Part shown: piece by piece, positions 49,851 through 59,256 of the stretch
Layout of the letters: each line of letters opens with the position of its first letter
Numbering within the stretch: the first letter of the stretch is position 1
Source: Croceibacterium_A sp035555595
GTDB taxonomy: Bacteria > Pseudomonadota > Alphaproteobacteria > Sphingomonadales > Sphingomonadaceae
Length of the DNA: 64,000 nt
Reading direction: 5' to 3'
NCBI GenBank assembly: GCA_035555595.1
Contig: DATMGK010000031.1
Span: forward strand, 23,239 to 87,238
Program-made: the position numbers and the translations under genes
Notes under the pieces: generated by a model
Databases searched by the model: none
Told to the model about the DNA's origin: nothing
The model's input: only the letters and a program-made list of their open reading frames with translations

Positions 49851-50543
49851 TCAGGACTGGCGCGCCTCCTTGATCGCTTCGCCCAGCGCCGCGCCGCCCA
49901 CCGCGCCGTTCAGCATCTGATTGCCGACAACCCAGCCCGGTGTGCCCGAAATGCCCAGTTGCTGCGCCAGCATGGCGTTATCCTGCAGGTGCATCTCGAA
50001 TGCGCCGGAATCGATGGCAGCGCGTGCCGCGGCCAGATCAAGCCCAGCCTCCTTGGCCGCCGCCTCGATCGATGCGTCGCTGGGTGGGCCGTGGCGGTAC
50101 ATCGTTTCGTGGAACTGGGCGAATTTGCCCTGTTGCGCGGCGGCCAGCGCCATGCGCGCTGCGTCGGCGCTGGCGGGCGAAAGAATCGGGAATTCGCGGA
50201 TCACCACTTTCAGATCGGGGTTGGCGGCGATCAGCTGCGCCACATCGGCCAGGCTCTGCCGGCAATAGCCGCAGGCATAGTCGCTGAATTCCACCAGCGT
50301 CACCGAACCTGCCGGATTGCCCAGCACGGCGCCGGGGAAAGGCGTTTCGATCTGTCCGCGGAGGGGGCCGACGCGGGCCTGCTGCTCGCGCTTCTGCAGC
50401 ACATCGATCGCTTCAGGCAGTATCTCTGGATTGGCCAGGAGATAGGCCCGCGTGGAGCGGTCTCCCAATCCAGTGATGTCCCACAGCGCAGCCCCGGCAA
50501 AGCCGGAAGCCAGCGCAATCACAAAGGTAAGAAACCAGCGCAT
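49851..50543 (-). CDS. DsbA-family thiol-disulfide oxidoreductase
   Basis: The 230-aa protein has an N-terminal signal/anchor (about 3-20) and a thioredoxin fold with active site C91-G-Y-C94 in SDYACGYCRQS and the cis-proline in GISGTPGWVVG. The CGYC motif and its DSBA-like helical insert fit BdbD/ScsC-type periplasmic oxidoreductases. It follows the M48 protease gene by nine bases and precedes the sensor kinase. Confidence 0.9.
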   Translation of the reverse strand: MRWFLTFVIALASGFAGAALWDITGLGDRSTRAYLLANPEILPEAIDVLQKREQQARVGPLRGQIETPFPGAVLGNPAGSVTLVEFSDYACGYCRQSLADVAQLIAANPDLKVVIREFPILSPASADAARMALAAAQQGKFAQFHETMYRHGPPSDASIEAAAKEAGLDLAAARAAIDSGAFEMHLQDNAMLAQQLGISGTPGWVVGNQMLNGAVGGAALGEAIKEARQS

Positions 50544-50552
50544 GGCCTTGGA

Positions 50553-51923
50553 CTAGTTGCGCCTGCGCTCTCGTTCAAGCTCCGCGCGTGCCTGCAAGGC
50601 CACGTCCTGTGCGCGAATCCAGTCCGGAGTGCCGGTTGGTAGCGTGCGCTCAGCCGCTTCCGCGTTCTGCAACGCCTCACGCGCGCGGCCGCTCATGATC
50701 TGCTGTTCCGCACTGGCCAGCCTCGCACGGGGGATATCGCCGCGCTTTCCGTAAACGATTCCAAGCTGATACCACGCCATCGGGTTTTCCCGATCGCGCC
50801 CGACCGCAGCCTTCAGCACCTGCTCCGCCTCTGCCAGGTGGCTGTTGTCTTCCGTGGCGAGCAGGGCGAGGCCGAACATGCTGGCGATCAGGGGATCGTT
50901 GCCGGTCAGCGTGGTTGCACGGCGGAATGGCTCCAACGCTTCCACAGGGCGGCCGGATTCGAGCAGGATCTGGCCTTTCAGCTCAAGGAAATAGGGGTCA
51001 TCCGGCCCCACCGCCATCAGCGCGTCTATCTCTCCCAGCGCCTCCGGGATTTTCGATTGCTTGTGATAGGCATAGGCGCGCGCATAGTGGGCCGGCACGG
51101 ACGTAAGGTAGGCCGGATAGGAATTGAGCGTCTGCGCCGGTTCCGAGATATACCCTTGTAGCTTCGCCTTCACGCGCAGGAACCGTTCCTGCCAGCCCGC
51201 GTCTGGCGCCTTGTCCCACGCCGGGTCCTTCTGGAAATCCGCTTGCAGCCGTGAAATGCGATCGCCGGTCAGCGGGTGAGTGCGGGCATAACCCGCCTCG
51301 TCGCTCTGGCTGTAGCCATACCGGAACTCGTAGTTCTGCAGCTTTTCGAAGAACGCCACCGATCCCTTGCCGGTGATTCCCGACTTGGCCAGATATGAAA
51401 CGCTGGCAGCGTCCGCGCTCGCTTCCTGCGTGCGGGTGAAGTTTAGGAACGATCCCAGCGCGGCCTGCTGGCCCAGCGCAATCCCCGCCATCGCCGCATC
51501 TGCCGGGGCACCGGCCAGCGCGGCGGCCACACTGGCTAGCAGCGAAACAAGTTGGATCTTGGTAGCGTTGCCAGCGCCCTCATAGATGCGGATCACGTGT
51601 CCGCCCATGATGTGCCCCAGCTCGTGCGCTAGCACGCCCTGCACCTCATTGGCGCTTTCCGCGGCGTTGATCAGCCCAGTGTGAACATAGATCCGCTGCC
51701 CGCCGGCGACGAAGGCGTTAATCGAAGGGTCCTGCACCAGCACGACCTCCACCGCGCCGCGTTGCAGGCCAGCAGCTTCTGCCAGCGGATCGACCAGATC
51801 CTGCAGCAGCGCTTCGGTCTCGGCATCACGCAGGATGGATTGCGCGGCGGCTGGCTGCGCGCCAATTCCCAGCAGCGCAACGAAGGCCAGCAGCCGGGCG
51901 AGCAAGCGGACGGACACTTTCAC
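50553..51923 (-). CDS. M48 metalloprotease with TPR repeats (BepA-like)
   Basis: The 456-aa protein has a signal peptide (cleavage after PAAA near 27), an M48 domain with the zinc motif H100ELGH104 and GGHVIRIYEG, a third ligand in TQEASADAASV, and about four TPR units (from 280 on). BepA-like proteases degrade or fold outer-membrane proteins in the periplasm. The start is GTG 51923 with AGGGCG upstream. It belongs with the oxidoreductase gene downstream. Confidence 0.92.
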   Translation of the reverse strand: MKVSVRLLARLLAFVALLGIGAQPAAAQSILRDAETEALLQDLVDPLAEAAGLQRGAVEVVLVQDPSINAFVAGGQRIYVHTGLINAAESANEVQGVLAHELGHIMGGHVIRIYEGAGNATKIQLVSLLASVAAALAGAPADAAMAGIALGQQAALGSFLNFTRTQEASADAASVSYLAKSGITGKGSVAFFEKLQNYEFRYGYSQSDEAGYARTHPLTGDRISRLQADFQKDPAWDKAPDAGWQERFLRVKAKLQGYISEPAQTLNSYPAYLTSVPAHYARAYAYHKQSKIPEALGEIDALMAVGPDDPYFLELKGQILLESGRPVEALEPFRRATTLTGNDPLIASMFGLALLATEDNSHLAEAEQVLKAAVGRDRENPMAWYQLGIVYGKRGDIPRARLASAEQQIMSGRAREALQNAEAAERTLPTGTPDWIRAQDVALQARAELERERRRN

Positions 51924-51997
51924 GCGCCCTCGCTAGCGCATCGGGGCCTGAACGGAAACTGAAGGTGTGCTTCGCGGGTAATTGCCGCGTGGCGGGT

Positions 51998-53599
51998 TCA
52001 GCCGATCAGCCGCTTCGCAGCACGTTCGATCATTACCACATCCTGCGGCACTTCGCCCAGAACGACAATTTCGCCGTCCCCGCTGCGGCGGACCATTACC
52101 AGCGCGAATTCGGGGCCATCCGCCGCGATTGCGTCGAAGCCCTGTGCGGGAAGCTCGCGCAGCTTGCGGGCCAGCGCCTCGCGCGGGCCTTCGCGGGGTT
52201 CCACCGTCTTGCCGGTTTCTTCCTTGCGCAGTTGGCGCTCGGCATTGACCACGCCCTTCAGGCCGCCTTCGTGACGGCTCAGGAATTCGCCCAGCGTGCC
52301 GAAAGGCAGTTCCAGCCGGTGCGCGTGGTTCAGGGCTGCAGCATATTCGGTAAGGCGTGTCTTGTCGTAGTCTGCGCCGAAAACCAGTTTGACCACCGGG
52401 GTCATCGGCGCGCGATCCTGGGCGGTCAGTTCGGCATCTGCCAACAGCTCGCGGAATTCGTCGGGCGCATCGGCAGCGGCCAGCGAAAAGTCATAGGCCC
52501 GGCCGATCGCCTGATAGAGTGCGCCCCGCGTGCGATCCTCGCTACCCCGCGCCGCATTGGCCAGGTCTCGCGCGGCGGCCAGCCAGTCGCCAAGCCCCAT
52601 TCCATCCGGATCGATTTCCGCGAAGGTCTCTACGTTGGCCGCAATCTCACCGGCTTCCGTGTCATCGAAGCTTTCCAGCGCGACCTGCGGTTTTTCCGCT
52701 GACCGCGACAGTTCCAGCGGCATTTTCAGCAGCGAACCGTAACCGTGGCTCTCTTCTTCTTCGCCTTCATCTTCGACCTCGTCGAAGATTGCGCCGTCGT
52801 CATCCGGTCCGGCCAACGTGAATGGGTCGTCGCTGCTCGATACGTCGGTTCTGCGCGCCAGTCCGAAAGTTGGAACGGGCAACGCGCCGGTTGTTACCGG
52901 GTGCGGGTCCAGGTCATTGGCGGCCAGTGATCCGGGGCCATCCGCCCAGTCGGTCAGCGGTGGCCCATCCTCGCGCGGCAGTGGCGTGGCGGAAGTGTTG
53001 TCGAAACTGGCTTCCAGTGCCTGATCGATCTCCAGCAGCAGCTCGTCCGCCGCGTGCGCGTCGGCCAGTTCCTTCCAGTTGATCACGCCATAGATGAAAT
53101 CGATCGCGTCATCGTCCACCGAGAACGGCAGCAGGATTCCGCGATAGAGAATCGTGGCGCTGCGTTGATTGACGAACTCCGCCTCGAACCCGATCGGTGC
53201 ATGATTGGCGAGAATCTGCATGTAATGATCGGTAATGCGCGTCAGCAGCGATCGGGGCGGAACATCCGCCAGCGTTTCCAGGTCATGCCCGCTAACGCCG
53301 CATTCCTCTGCCAGCTTTTCGCCCAGATAGGCGATGCCGGGATTTTCGATGCCCGCCGTAAAGTCCAGCAGCACGGAATAGGGGCCGAAATCCGGCAGGT
53401 TGCCAGGCTCCAGATCGTCTATCGCCGGATAATTGCGGTTGCCCAGCAGGCTCGCCCACAGATTGTAGGCGCGCACCTGCATCCGGCGTTCGTCCTGCCC
53501 GATCGCCGCTGGCGGCGTTTCGTGGCCAGTTTCGTCGTCGGCGTGGTCATAGCCCGCGGTTTCGGCCATCGCGCCGAAGCTGCCGTGCGTCGTGTCCAT
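51998..53599 (-). CDS. large cytosolic protein with PAS_5-like N-terminal domain
   Basis: The 533-aa protein has a PAS_5-like domain (about 35-185): RAYNLWASLLGNRNYPAIDD, GPYSVLLDFTAGIENPGIAY, GFEAEFVNQRSATILYRGIL and IDFIYGVINW. A long acidic, low-complexity middle follows (about 190-320), then a helical C-terminal domain with AERQLRKEETGKTVEPREGP. PAS_5 occurs in alphaproteobacterial regulatory proteins. I use ATG 53599 with AAGGGG upstream; TTG 53632 is possible. Function unknown. Confidence 0.75.
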   Translation of the reverse strand: MDTTHGSFGAMAETAGYDHADDETGHETPPAAIGQDERRMQVRAYNLWASLLGNRNYPAIDDLEPGNLPDFGPYSVLLDFTAGIENPGIAYLGEKLAEECGVSGHDLETLADVPPRSLLTRITDHYMQILANHAPIGFEAEFVNQRSATILYRGILLPFSVDDDAIDFIYGVINWKELADAHAADELLLEIDQALEASFDNTSATPLPREDGPPLTDWADGPGSLAANDLDPHPVTTGALPVPTFGLARRTDVSSSDDPFTLAGPDDDGAIFDEVEDEGEEEESHGYGSLLKMPLELSRSAEKPQVALESFDDTEAGEIAANVETFAEIDPDGMGLGDWLAAARDLANAARGSEDRTRGALYQAIGRAYDFSLAAADAPDEFRELLADAELTAQDRAPMTPVVKLVFGADYDKTRLTEYAAALNHAHRLELPFGTLGEFLSRHEGGLKGVVNAERQLRKEETGKTVEPREGPREALARKLRELPAQGFDAIAADGPEFALVMVRRSGDGEIVVLGEVPQDVVMIERAAKRLIG

Positions 53600-53675
53600 C
53601 CGAACATAGCCCCTTGGTAAGTTCAGCGGCAATTATCGGGGAGGCATAGTTAACTTACCGTAAAATCTGGCGCGT

Positions 53676-54173
53676 TCAGCCGTGATCGGCTCCCCAGCCG
53701 CCGCAATGGGGGTCCAGCGAAACAAGCTGGCGGCGCAATGCCGCCCGCGCCAGCCGTTCGATTTCGACCCTTCGCCGGGCGGCCGCCAACGGCCTGCTTG
53801 GCGCCGGGCGGACAATCTCCGCATCATAGCCATCGGCCACGATCACCCCGCAGCAATCGGGCCTGAAATCCGCGCTTTCCAGGCATCCGCGATCCAGTTC
53901 CGGCGGCACTCCCCAATAAAAGCGGTCGCAGAAGTCCAGATAATCGGGCCATTTGCCATCGCCCAACAGATCGCCCCGCGCGGTCTTTATCTCCACGATA
54001 ACCACGTGCCCCCGCGCATCGACCCCCGCCAGATCGGCCCGCCGACCGTTACGCAGCGGCATTTCGGTAAGGCACCAGATGTCATTGCGCGCGAACAGCC
54101 GGCAGATCCCCCGCGCGACAGCCTGAGCCTGCCGTTCCTGGACAGGGGTGAGAGCGGATTCGATCAGGACCAT
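53676..54173 (-). CDS. mmcB: MmcB-family DNA repair protein
   Basis: MmcB proteins of alphaproteobacteria belong to the SOS mutagenesis/repair response and have a PD-(D/E)xK-like fold. The 165-aa protein has LTEMPLRNGRRADLAGVDAR followed by VVIVEIKTARGDLLGD, the nuclease-like core (D, then E-x-K), and WPDYLDFCDRFYWGVPPE. ATG 54173 is chosen because the upstream part of the frame crosses the LexA box. Expression is likely SOS-induced. Confidence 0.9.
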   Translation of the reverse strand: MVLIESALTPVQERQAQAVARGICRLFARNDIWCLTEMPLRNGRRADLAGVDARGHVVIVEIKTARGDLLGDGKWPDYLDFCDRFYWGVPPELDRGCLESADFRPDCCGVIVADGYDAEIVRPAPSRPLAAARRRVEIERLARAALRRQLVSLDPHCGGWGADHG

Positions 54174-54186
54174 TGTTCGATCGCTG

Positions 54187-54201
54187 GAACATACGAGGAA
54201 C
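54187..54201 (-). promoter_or_regulatory. LexA box upstream of mmcB
   Basis: On the minus strand GTTC-CTCGTAT-GTTC matches the alphaproteobacterial LexA operator GTTC-N7-GTTC exactly. It ends 13 bases before the mmcB start codon, a position where LexA would block transcription. Confidence 0.88.
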
Positions 54202-54501
54202 AATGTCAACAACGCCGACTTAATGATCGTTAGTGTCAGCATTCGGAAGTGTGAAATGTTGTTCGCTAACAACGGTCACCATTGTAACCATATTTCGCGA
54301 TCGACTCTAAATCACTGAATTTATGGACATGTCGTTGTGTTGCACATTGGTTACAGAGGCAACCTAATATGTAACGTTCGCATTTGCGGAACTTTGCCTC
54401 CGCTTGTTGGTGCGGCACTAAGCGACATCCATGGCCGCCAAAATGCGCGGACTGGGTGGTGTGGCGCGACGGCGCCCCATTGCAAAAAGGGACTGCAAAG
54501 C
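54202..54501. other. intergenic region upstream of the TonB receptor
   Basis: About 300 bases without a gene between the LexA box and the TonB receptor start. They hold a perfect inverted repeat GTTGTT-N4-AACAAC at 54258-54273, and three GTAAC/GTTAC words. A possible but poorly spaced promoter (TTGCAC with TAATAT 19 bases on) lies about 150 bases before the ATG. AAGGGA serves as ribosome-binding site. Confidence 0.45.
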
Positions 54502-57500
54502 ATGACAACCAAAGATATCCGCAAGCGCGTGCTTGGCGCCGGTAGTGCGCTGCAAGTGCTGGCCTTGGTCGGTGCCGGCTTCGCCGCAGGCGCCATCATC
54601 GCCACCCCTGCCGCCGCGCAGGATCTCACCGCCGGTGTGATCGCCGGCACCGTAACTGACGAATCAGGCGGGAATGTCGCTGGTGCGACCGTCACGCTGA
54701 CCTCTCAGGATCAGGGCTTCACCCGTAACGCGCGTACGGCTTCTTCGGGCGGCTTCCGCTTTGTTGGCCTTCCGGCTGGCCGTTATACCGTGGTTGTAGA
54801 TGCTGAAGGCCTTGATAGCTTCACGGCTAACGATGTGGTTGTGCAGCCGTCGCAGACTTCGGATCTCAGCATTGGGCTGACCGCCACCGGTAATGTGATC
54901 GTGGTCACAGGCGCCACCATCCAGTCGCCGTTTACTGGCACGACGAGTGGTGTGTCCATCGACGTACAGGAACTGGCAAAGCGTGTTCCCGTTGGTCGCG
55001 ACGTCACGAACCTAATGTTGCTTGCGCCTGGCACCAGCACTGGCGATTCGGGCTTTGATGGTAACGTGTCCATCGGCGGATCTTCGGTTGCTGAAAACGC
55101 CTATTATATCAATGGGCTGAACATCACCAATTTTGACAACTATTTGGGCGGCGCCAAGGTGCCGTTCGATTTCTACAAGTCCGTTGAAGTGAAATCAGGC
55201 GGCTACCCGGCGGAGTTTGGTCGAGCGACTGGTGGCATCGTCAACGCAGTGTCGAAATCGGGTGGCAACGAATTCCAGGCGGCTATTCATCTCAACTGGC
55301 AGCCCAATTTCCTTCGTTCGGATGCGAAGGATCTTTTGACCTGCGATGAGGATGGGTGTCAGCCTTACACCAACCGGCGCTATGACAAGAACAGCAGCTA
55401 TTCGGCGATTGTTGAAGCAAGTGGTCCGATCATAAAGGATCGACTGTTTGTCTATGGCCTTCTTGAGATGAGAAGCCAGAAATCGCTGGTAAATGATCGT
55501 GCCTCCAGCCTGGCCTACCAGCGGGAAGAGAACGATCCATTCTGGGCTATCAAGGTCGATGCGTTTCCGATCGACAATCACCACCTTGAATTTACTATTT
55601 TCGATACTCGTAACAGCGAACGCAATAGCAACCTCGCCTATAGTGAAGATGCAGTCGGTGTTCCCAGCTATGGTGTGTCCGGCGCGACGTTTGATGAAAA
55701 CAGCGGTGGCGTGAACTATGTTGCCAAGTACACAGGAACGCTGACTGACTGGTTCACCATCTCCGGCGCCTATGGCCGCATGCGTGACCGGTTCGATACC
55801 ACTCCGCTTGATCCTGGCGCCGACCTTCCGTTCATTCAGAATGCAACCGGCACCACTGTGATCGGGCCGAATGGTGACCCAGTCCCTCAGGCGGGCACGT
55901 TCAACGCGCAGAGCAATTCCATCACCGACGACCCTTACCGCATCGAGCGGGAGTTCTATAGGGCCGATGCGGACTTCTTCGTTACGGCGTTTGGCGACCA
56001 TCACATCCGGATGGGCTTTGACCAAGAAAACAACTCGCTCAATCACATTGCAGTTTCTCCAGGCGGCAGTGTGCTTTGCAATGGCTTCCTGACAGATGAG
56101 GCGTGCACGGGCGTTCTGGCTGCTTCTGGCTCTCGTCTCATCCTTCGCAGCGTAAGCGGCGTGCAGATGGTCGAGGTCAATTACTACAACTCCGGCGGCA
56201 GCTTCGACGCCACCAATCGTGCGTTCTACATTCAAGATGAGTGGAAGCCTTTTGACAGGTTGACGCTCAGCCTTGGCGTTCGCCGGGATGATTTCAAGCT
56301 GAACAAATCCGATGGATCCCTTCTGGTCAATCTGGACAAGAACTATGCGCCGCGTCTGGGTGCCACCTTTGATATGTGGGACGATTACTCGGGCAAGATT
56401 CGTGCGTTCTATGGGCATTACTACCTGCCGGTGGCCAGCAATACCGCTTTCCGCCAGGCCAGCCCGGAAGTCTATTTCCGTGAACGTTTCGAATTCGATG
56501 GGTGGGACGCTAATGGCCTGCCGATTCTTGGGGATCAGGTAACTGATCTGGCATCTTACCAGGCTACCTGCCCCTTCGCACTGACCTCGGTGTCGAGTGG
56601 CTTCAACTGCACGATCACGGGTGATGGCTCCGTTCCAGAAACCGGTGCGGGCATTGCTCACAACCTGAAGGCAACCAAGGAATCCGAATGGATTATTGGT
56701 TACGAGCATAGGCTTGGCGATTGGACGGTGGGACTGAGCTACACCCACCGCAACATGGACCGTTCCGCTGAAGACATGGCGATCGACCGTGCTGTCATCA
56801 ACTACTGCGAGGCCGAAGGCATAGAGGGATGTGATGACATCTGGACTGGCTATCATCAGTACGTGATCACAAACCCCGGTAGTGATCTGGTGGTGGATCT
56901 TTCCGACCCGATCGGCGATGAGACTGAAGCCCGGACCGTGACTATCACCGCTGCGCAGCTCGCTGCGATTGGTTTCCCGAAGGCTTCTCGCAAGTACGAC
57001 GCAGTCGAACTGATGGTTCGCCGCCCTTGGGACGGCAAGTGGTCGTTCGAAGCTAACTACACCTGGTCAAAGAGCCGGGGTAATTCCGAAGGCTTCGTCC
57101 AGTCGGACTTCCAGCAGGATGACTCGGGTATCACGCAGGACTTCGACCAGCCGGGCTTCATCGAAGGCGCTTATGGCCTGCTGCCGAACCACCGCCGTCA
57201 TCGTTTCAAGGCTTGGGGTGCTTACTCGTTCTTCGACGGTTTCACGCTTGGCACCAATCTGACGGTTGAATCGCCGCGGCCCCTTAGCTGCTTTGGTTTC
57301 CACCCGGGCAGTGATCTGACCGATGGTTCTTTCGAGAACGGGTACCAGCAGGCGTCACACTATTGCGGCGGCGTGCTTAGCCCGCGTGGTACGGCGCAGA
57401 AGACGCAGTGGACCTACAAGATTGACCTTTCGGCTCGTTACGAGACTGAAATCCCGAGCGGACAACAGGTCACCTTCCGGGCAGATGTGTTCAACCTGCT

Positions 57501-57636
57501 GAATACTCGCAAGGTGCAGGATCGGTACGAACTCGGTGACATCGATGAAGATTACAATCCGCACCCGAACTTTGGTCAGCCCCGCAACTACATGACTCCG
57601 CGCTCCGTGCGGCTGGGCATGGACATCAATTTCTAA
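54502..57636 (+). CDS. TonB-dependent receptor, Oar-like, with CarboxypepD_reg domain
   Basis: The 1044-aa outer-membrane protein has a signal peptide (cleavage after AAAQ near 40), a carboxypeptidase-regulatory-like beta sandwich (about 45-125, GVIAGTVTDESGGNVAGATV), a plug (about 140-250) and a beta barrel ending in Phe (MDINF). Such Oar-like receptors import large or unknown substrates energised by TonB-ExbBD. I use ATG 54502 with AAAAAGGGA upstream. Codons are less GC-rich than neighbours, which can reflect high expression or transfer. A sulfotransferase gene converges from the other side. Confidence 0.92.
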   Translation: MTTKDIRKRVLGAGSALQVLALVGAGFAAGAIIATPAAAQDLTAGVIAGTVTDESGGNVAGATVTLTSQDQGFTRNARTASSGGFRFVGLPAGRYTVVVDAEGLDSFTANDVVVQPSQTSDLSIGLTATGNVIVVTGATIQSPFTGTTSGVSIDVQELAKRVPVGRDVTNLMLLAPGTSTGDSGFDGNVSIGGSSVAENAYYINGLNITNFDNYLGGAKVPFDFYKSVEVKSGGYPAEFGRATGGIVNAVSKSGGNEFQAAIHLNWQPNFLRSDAKDLLTCDEDGCQPYTNRRYDKNSSYSAIVEASGPIIKDRLFVYGLLEMRSQKSLVNDRASSLAYQREENDPFWAIKVDAFPIDNHHLEFTIFDTRNSERNSNLAYSEDAVGVPSYGVSGATFDENSGGVNYVAKYTGTLTDWFTISGAYGRMRDRFDTTPLDPGADLPFIQNATGTTVIGPNGDPVPQAGTFNAQSNSITDDPYRIEREFYRADADFFVTAFGDHHIRMGFDQENNSLNHIAVSPGGSVLCNGFLTDEACTGVLAASGSRLILRSVSGVQMVEVNYYNSGGSFDATNRAFYIQDEWKPFDRLTLSLGVRRDDFKLNKSDGSLLVNLDKNYAPRLGATFDMWDDYSGKIRAFYGHYYLPVASNTAFRQASPEVYFRERFEFDGWDANGLPILGDQVTDLASYQATCPFALTSVSSGFNCTITGDGSVPETGAGIAHNLKATKESEWIIGYEHRLGDWTVGLSYTHRNMDRSAEDMAIDRAVINYCEAEGIEGCDDIWTGYHQYVITNPGSDLVVDLSDPIGDETEARTVTITAAQLAAIGFPKASRKYDAVELMVRRPWDGKWSFEANYTWSKSRGNSEGFVQSDFQQDDSGITQDFDQPGFIEGAYGLLPNHRRHRFKAWGAYSFFDGFTLGTNLTVESPRPLSCFGFHPGSDLTDGSFENGYQQASHYCGGVLSPRGTAQKTQWTYKIDLSARYETEIPSGQQVTFRADVFNLLNTRKVQDRYELGDIDEDYNPHPNFGQPRNYMTPRSVRLGMDINF

Positions 57637-57658
57637 CTCTCGCGTTAGAACGAAAAAG

Positions 57659-57691
57659 AGAGGCGGGCCTTCGGGTCCGCCTCTTTGCTTT
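57659..57691 (+). terminator. intrinsic terminator of the TonB receptor gene
   Basis: An 11-bp stem (AGAGGCGGGCC pairing with GGTCCGCCTCT, one G-U) is capped by a TTCG tetraloop and followed by TTGCTTT. The stop codon is 23 bases upstream. The stem may also end the convergent sulfotransferase transcript. Confidence 0.88.
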
Positions 57692-57727
57692 GATACGATG
57701 GGGAAGGATAGCTTCCCCCTATTTCGG

Positions 57728-59188
57728 TCAGCTACAATAGGCGGTGCGGAAAGCCTGAAGCTGCTTCGAGTATCGTGCAGACAATCCGATCCGTGCCGTA
57801 TTGATCGGCTTACGGACCTGCTGGACGCTGGCGGTCTGAACATCCCTTTTCGTCTGATGCGGCGCCAGCATGGCCGGCTCCATTTCCAGCCCACAGTGTT
57901 CCGCGATCCGGGGTATCCATTCGCCGGGTTCTGCCGCTAGCTCCTCATAGGGAACGGTCAGGATCCGATCCGGGAACATGGCGATCCAGTGCGCGTACAA
58001 CTGGTCTTCAAGTCTGAAGAACCGGCCGATATCCTCCATCGACCAGCTCCATCCCAGTTTTGATGTAAAGAACGTGCGGAAGCACGACAGGGCGGTGTCT
58101 TCCGGATCACGTCGCATCCAGATCACCCGGGCATTGGGTAGCATGTGCAGCAGCAGCCCCATGTAATGGGATTGCACCAAAGTCTTGTCGACAACCGGCT
58201 CGCCGGTCCGGAAACGCATTTCCAGCATATGGAAATAGTCTGCTGCCAGCGCCCCCCACGGGTCCCGCCTGCTTTCCGCCAGCCCCTGATACCGCAAGGC
58301 GCCTTGCATCGAATAATCGCCAGTGGGTATCAACGCTGCGCGTAGGAGGTTGATCTCACCCCCCGCGACGACTTGTGAATGGCTGACAAGGATCTGTTCC
58401 ACCAGAGTGGAGCCAGAACGCGGCAGCCCGTTAACGAACAGAGCGCGCCTGCCTTCCTGCGAAGGGACCAGGCGCTGTATCGTTTCAGCGGTGAAATCGC
58501 GTATTAGCCCTGTGACGTGTCGCTCCACCGCCGCGCCATCCCACGCATCCTCCGCTTGCCGTAATGCGGCGCCTTCGGAATATAGCGCAAAGGCCTGGTC
58601 GGTTTCTCCGCAATCGTCCCAGGCTTTCGCCAATCCATAGAGAAAACGCGCCCGCACTGCCGGGGGGGTCAGCTCCATGGTGGGCCGCAACTGCTCCATG
58701 GCGGATATATCAGGATCGCCGGAAGCGAATGTCTTTATCATCGCCAGCGCGAACCATGTCTGCCCTTCGCGATTATCATGCGCCAGGGCTTTGCGATACA
58801 ATCGCTCCGCCTCTGCAAAGTCGCCTTCTTGCCCGGCCAAAGTGCCGAGAAGATGTAGCACGGCTGGCACTTCGAGGAATCTGGGCGACAACTTGCCTAT
58901 TTCCTCGCGCACCAATTCTGTTCGGCCATACTGGCTTAACTCACTCCAGTACTGGAGAAGACGATCGAGGGTGACTGGCTCTGTTCGTGAGAACCGCCGG
59001 GCTGCCTCTATCGCGATGTCTATCTCGCCGATCTGGGCTGCAAGGCGCGAAATACTCCGCCATCGATCCCCGGTAGGCGGGCCCTGGCGCAGTTCCATCC
59101 GCAGCAATTCTACTGCGCGTTCTTTATCGTATTGTTTGAGAGCGTTGATCGCGTCGAGAACACGGGATTGCTGTGCCGGGGCTGCCAT
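57728..59188 (-). CDS. TPR-containing sulfotransferase
   Basis: The 486-aa protein has an N-terminal helical TPR region (about 1-230) and a sulfotransferase domain (about 245-470). The PAPS 5'-phosphosulfate site is GLPRSGSTLVEQI (254-266), the 3'-phosphate site is RVIWMRRDPEDTALSCF, and VQQVRKPINTARIG closes the pocket. It would move sulfate from PAPS to an unknown acceptor. It is convergent to the TonB receptor, a pairing I have seen in sphingomonads. Codons are somewhat less GC-rich. Confidence 0.9.
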   Translation of the reverse strand: MAAPAQQSRVLDAINALKQYDKERAVELLRMELRQGPPTGDRWRSISRLAAQIGEIDIAIEAARRFSRTEPVTLDRLLQYWSELSQYGRTELVREEIGKLSPRFLEVPAVLHLLGTLAGQEGDFAEAERLYRKALAHDNREGQTWFALAMIKTFASGDPDISAMEQLRPTMELTPPAVRARFLYGLAKAWDDCGETDQAFALYSEGAALRQAEDAWDGAAVERHVTGLIRDFTAETIQRLVPSQEGRRALFVNGLPRSGSTLVEQILVSHSQVVAGGEINLLRAALIPTGDYSMQGALRYQGLAESRRDPWGALAADYFHMLEMRFRTGEPVVDKTLVQSHYMGLLLHMLPNARVIWMRRDPEDTALSCFRTFFTSKLGWSWSMEDIGRFFRLEDQLYAHWIAMFPDRILTVPYEELAAEPGEWIPRIAEHCGLEMEPAMLAPHQTKRDVQTASVQQVRKPINTARIGLSARYSKQLQAFRTAYCS

Positions 59189-59256
59189 CCCGTGTTTCTA
59201 CGCGCCGTGACGGTGATGTCTATCCAAGCAGCGGGATAGCTCCCCATGCCACTGGT

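Noticed and set aside
55195..56856. 553-residue open frame antisense to the TonB receptor
   Set aside because: No signal or domain; the receptor frame has complete plug and barrel.
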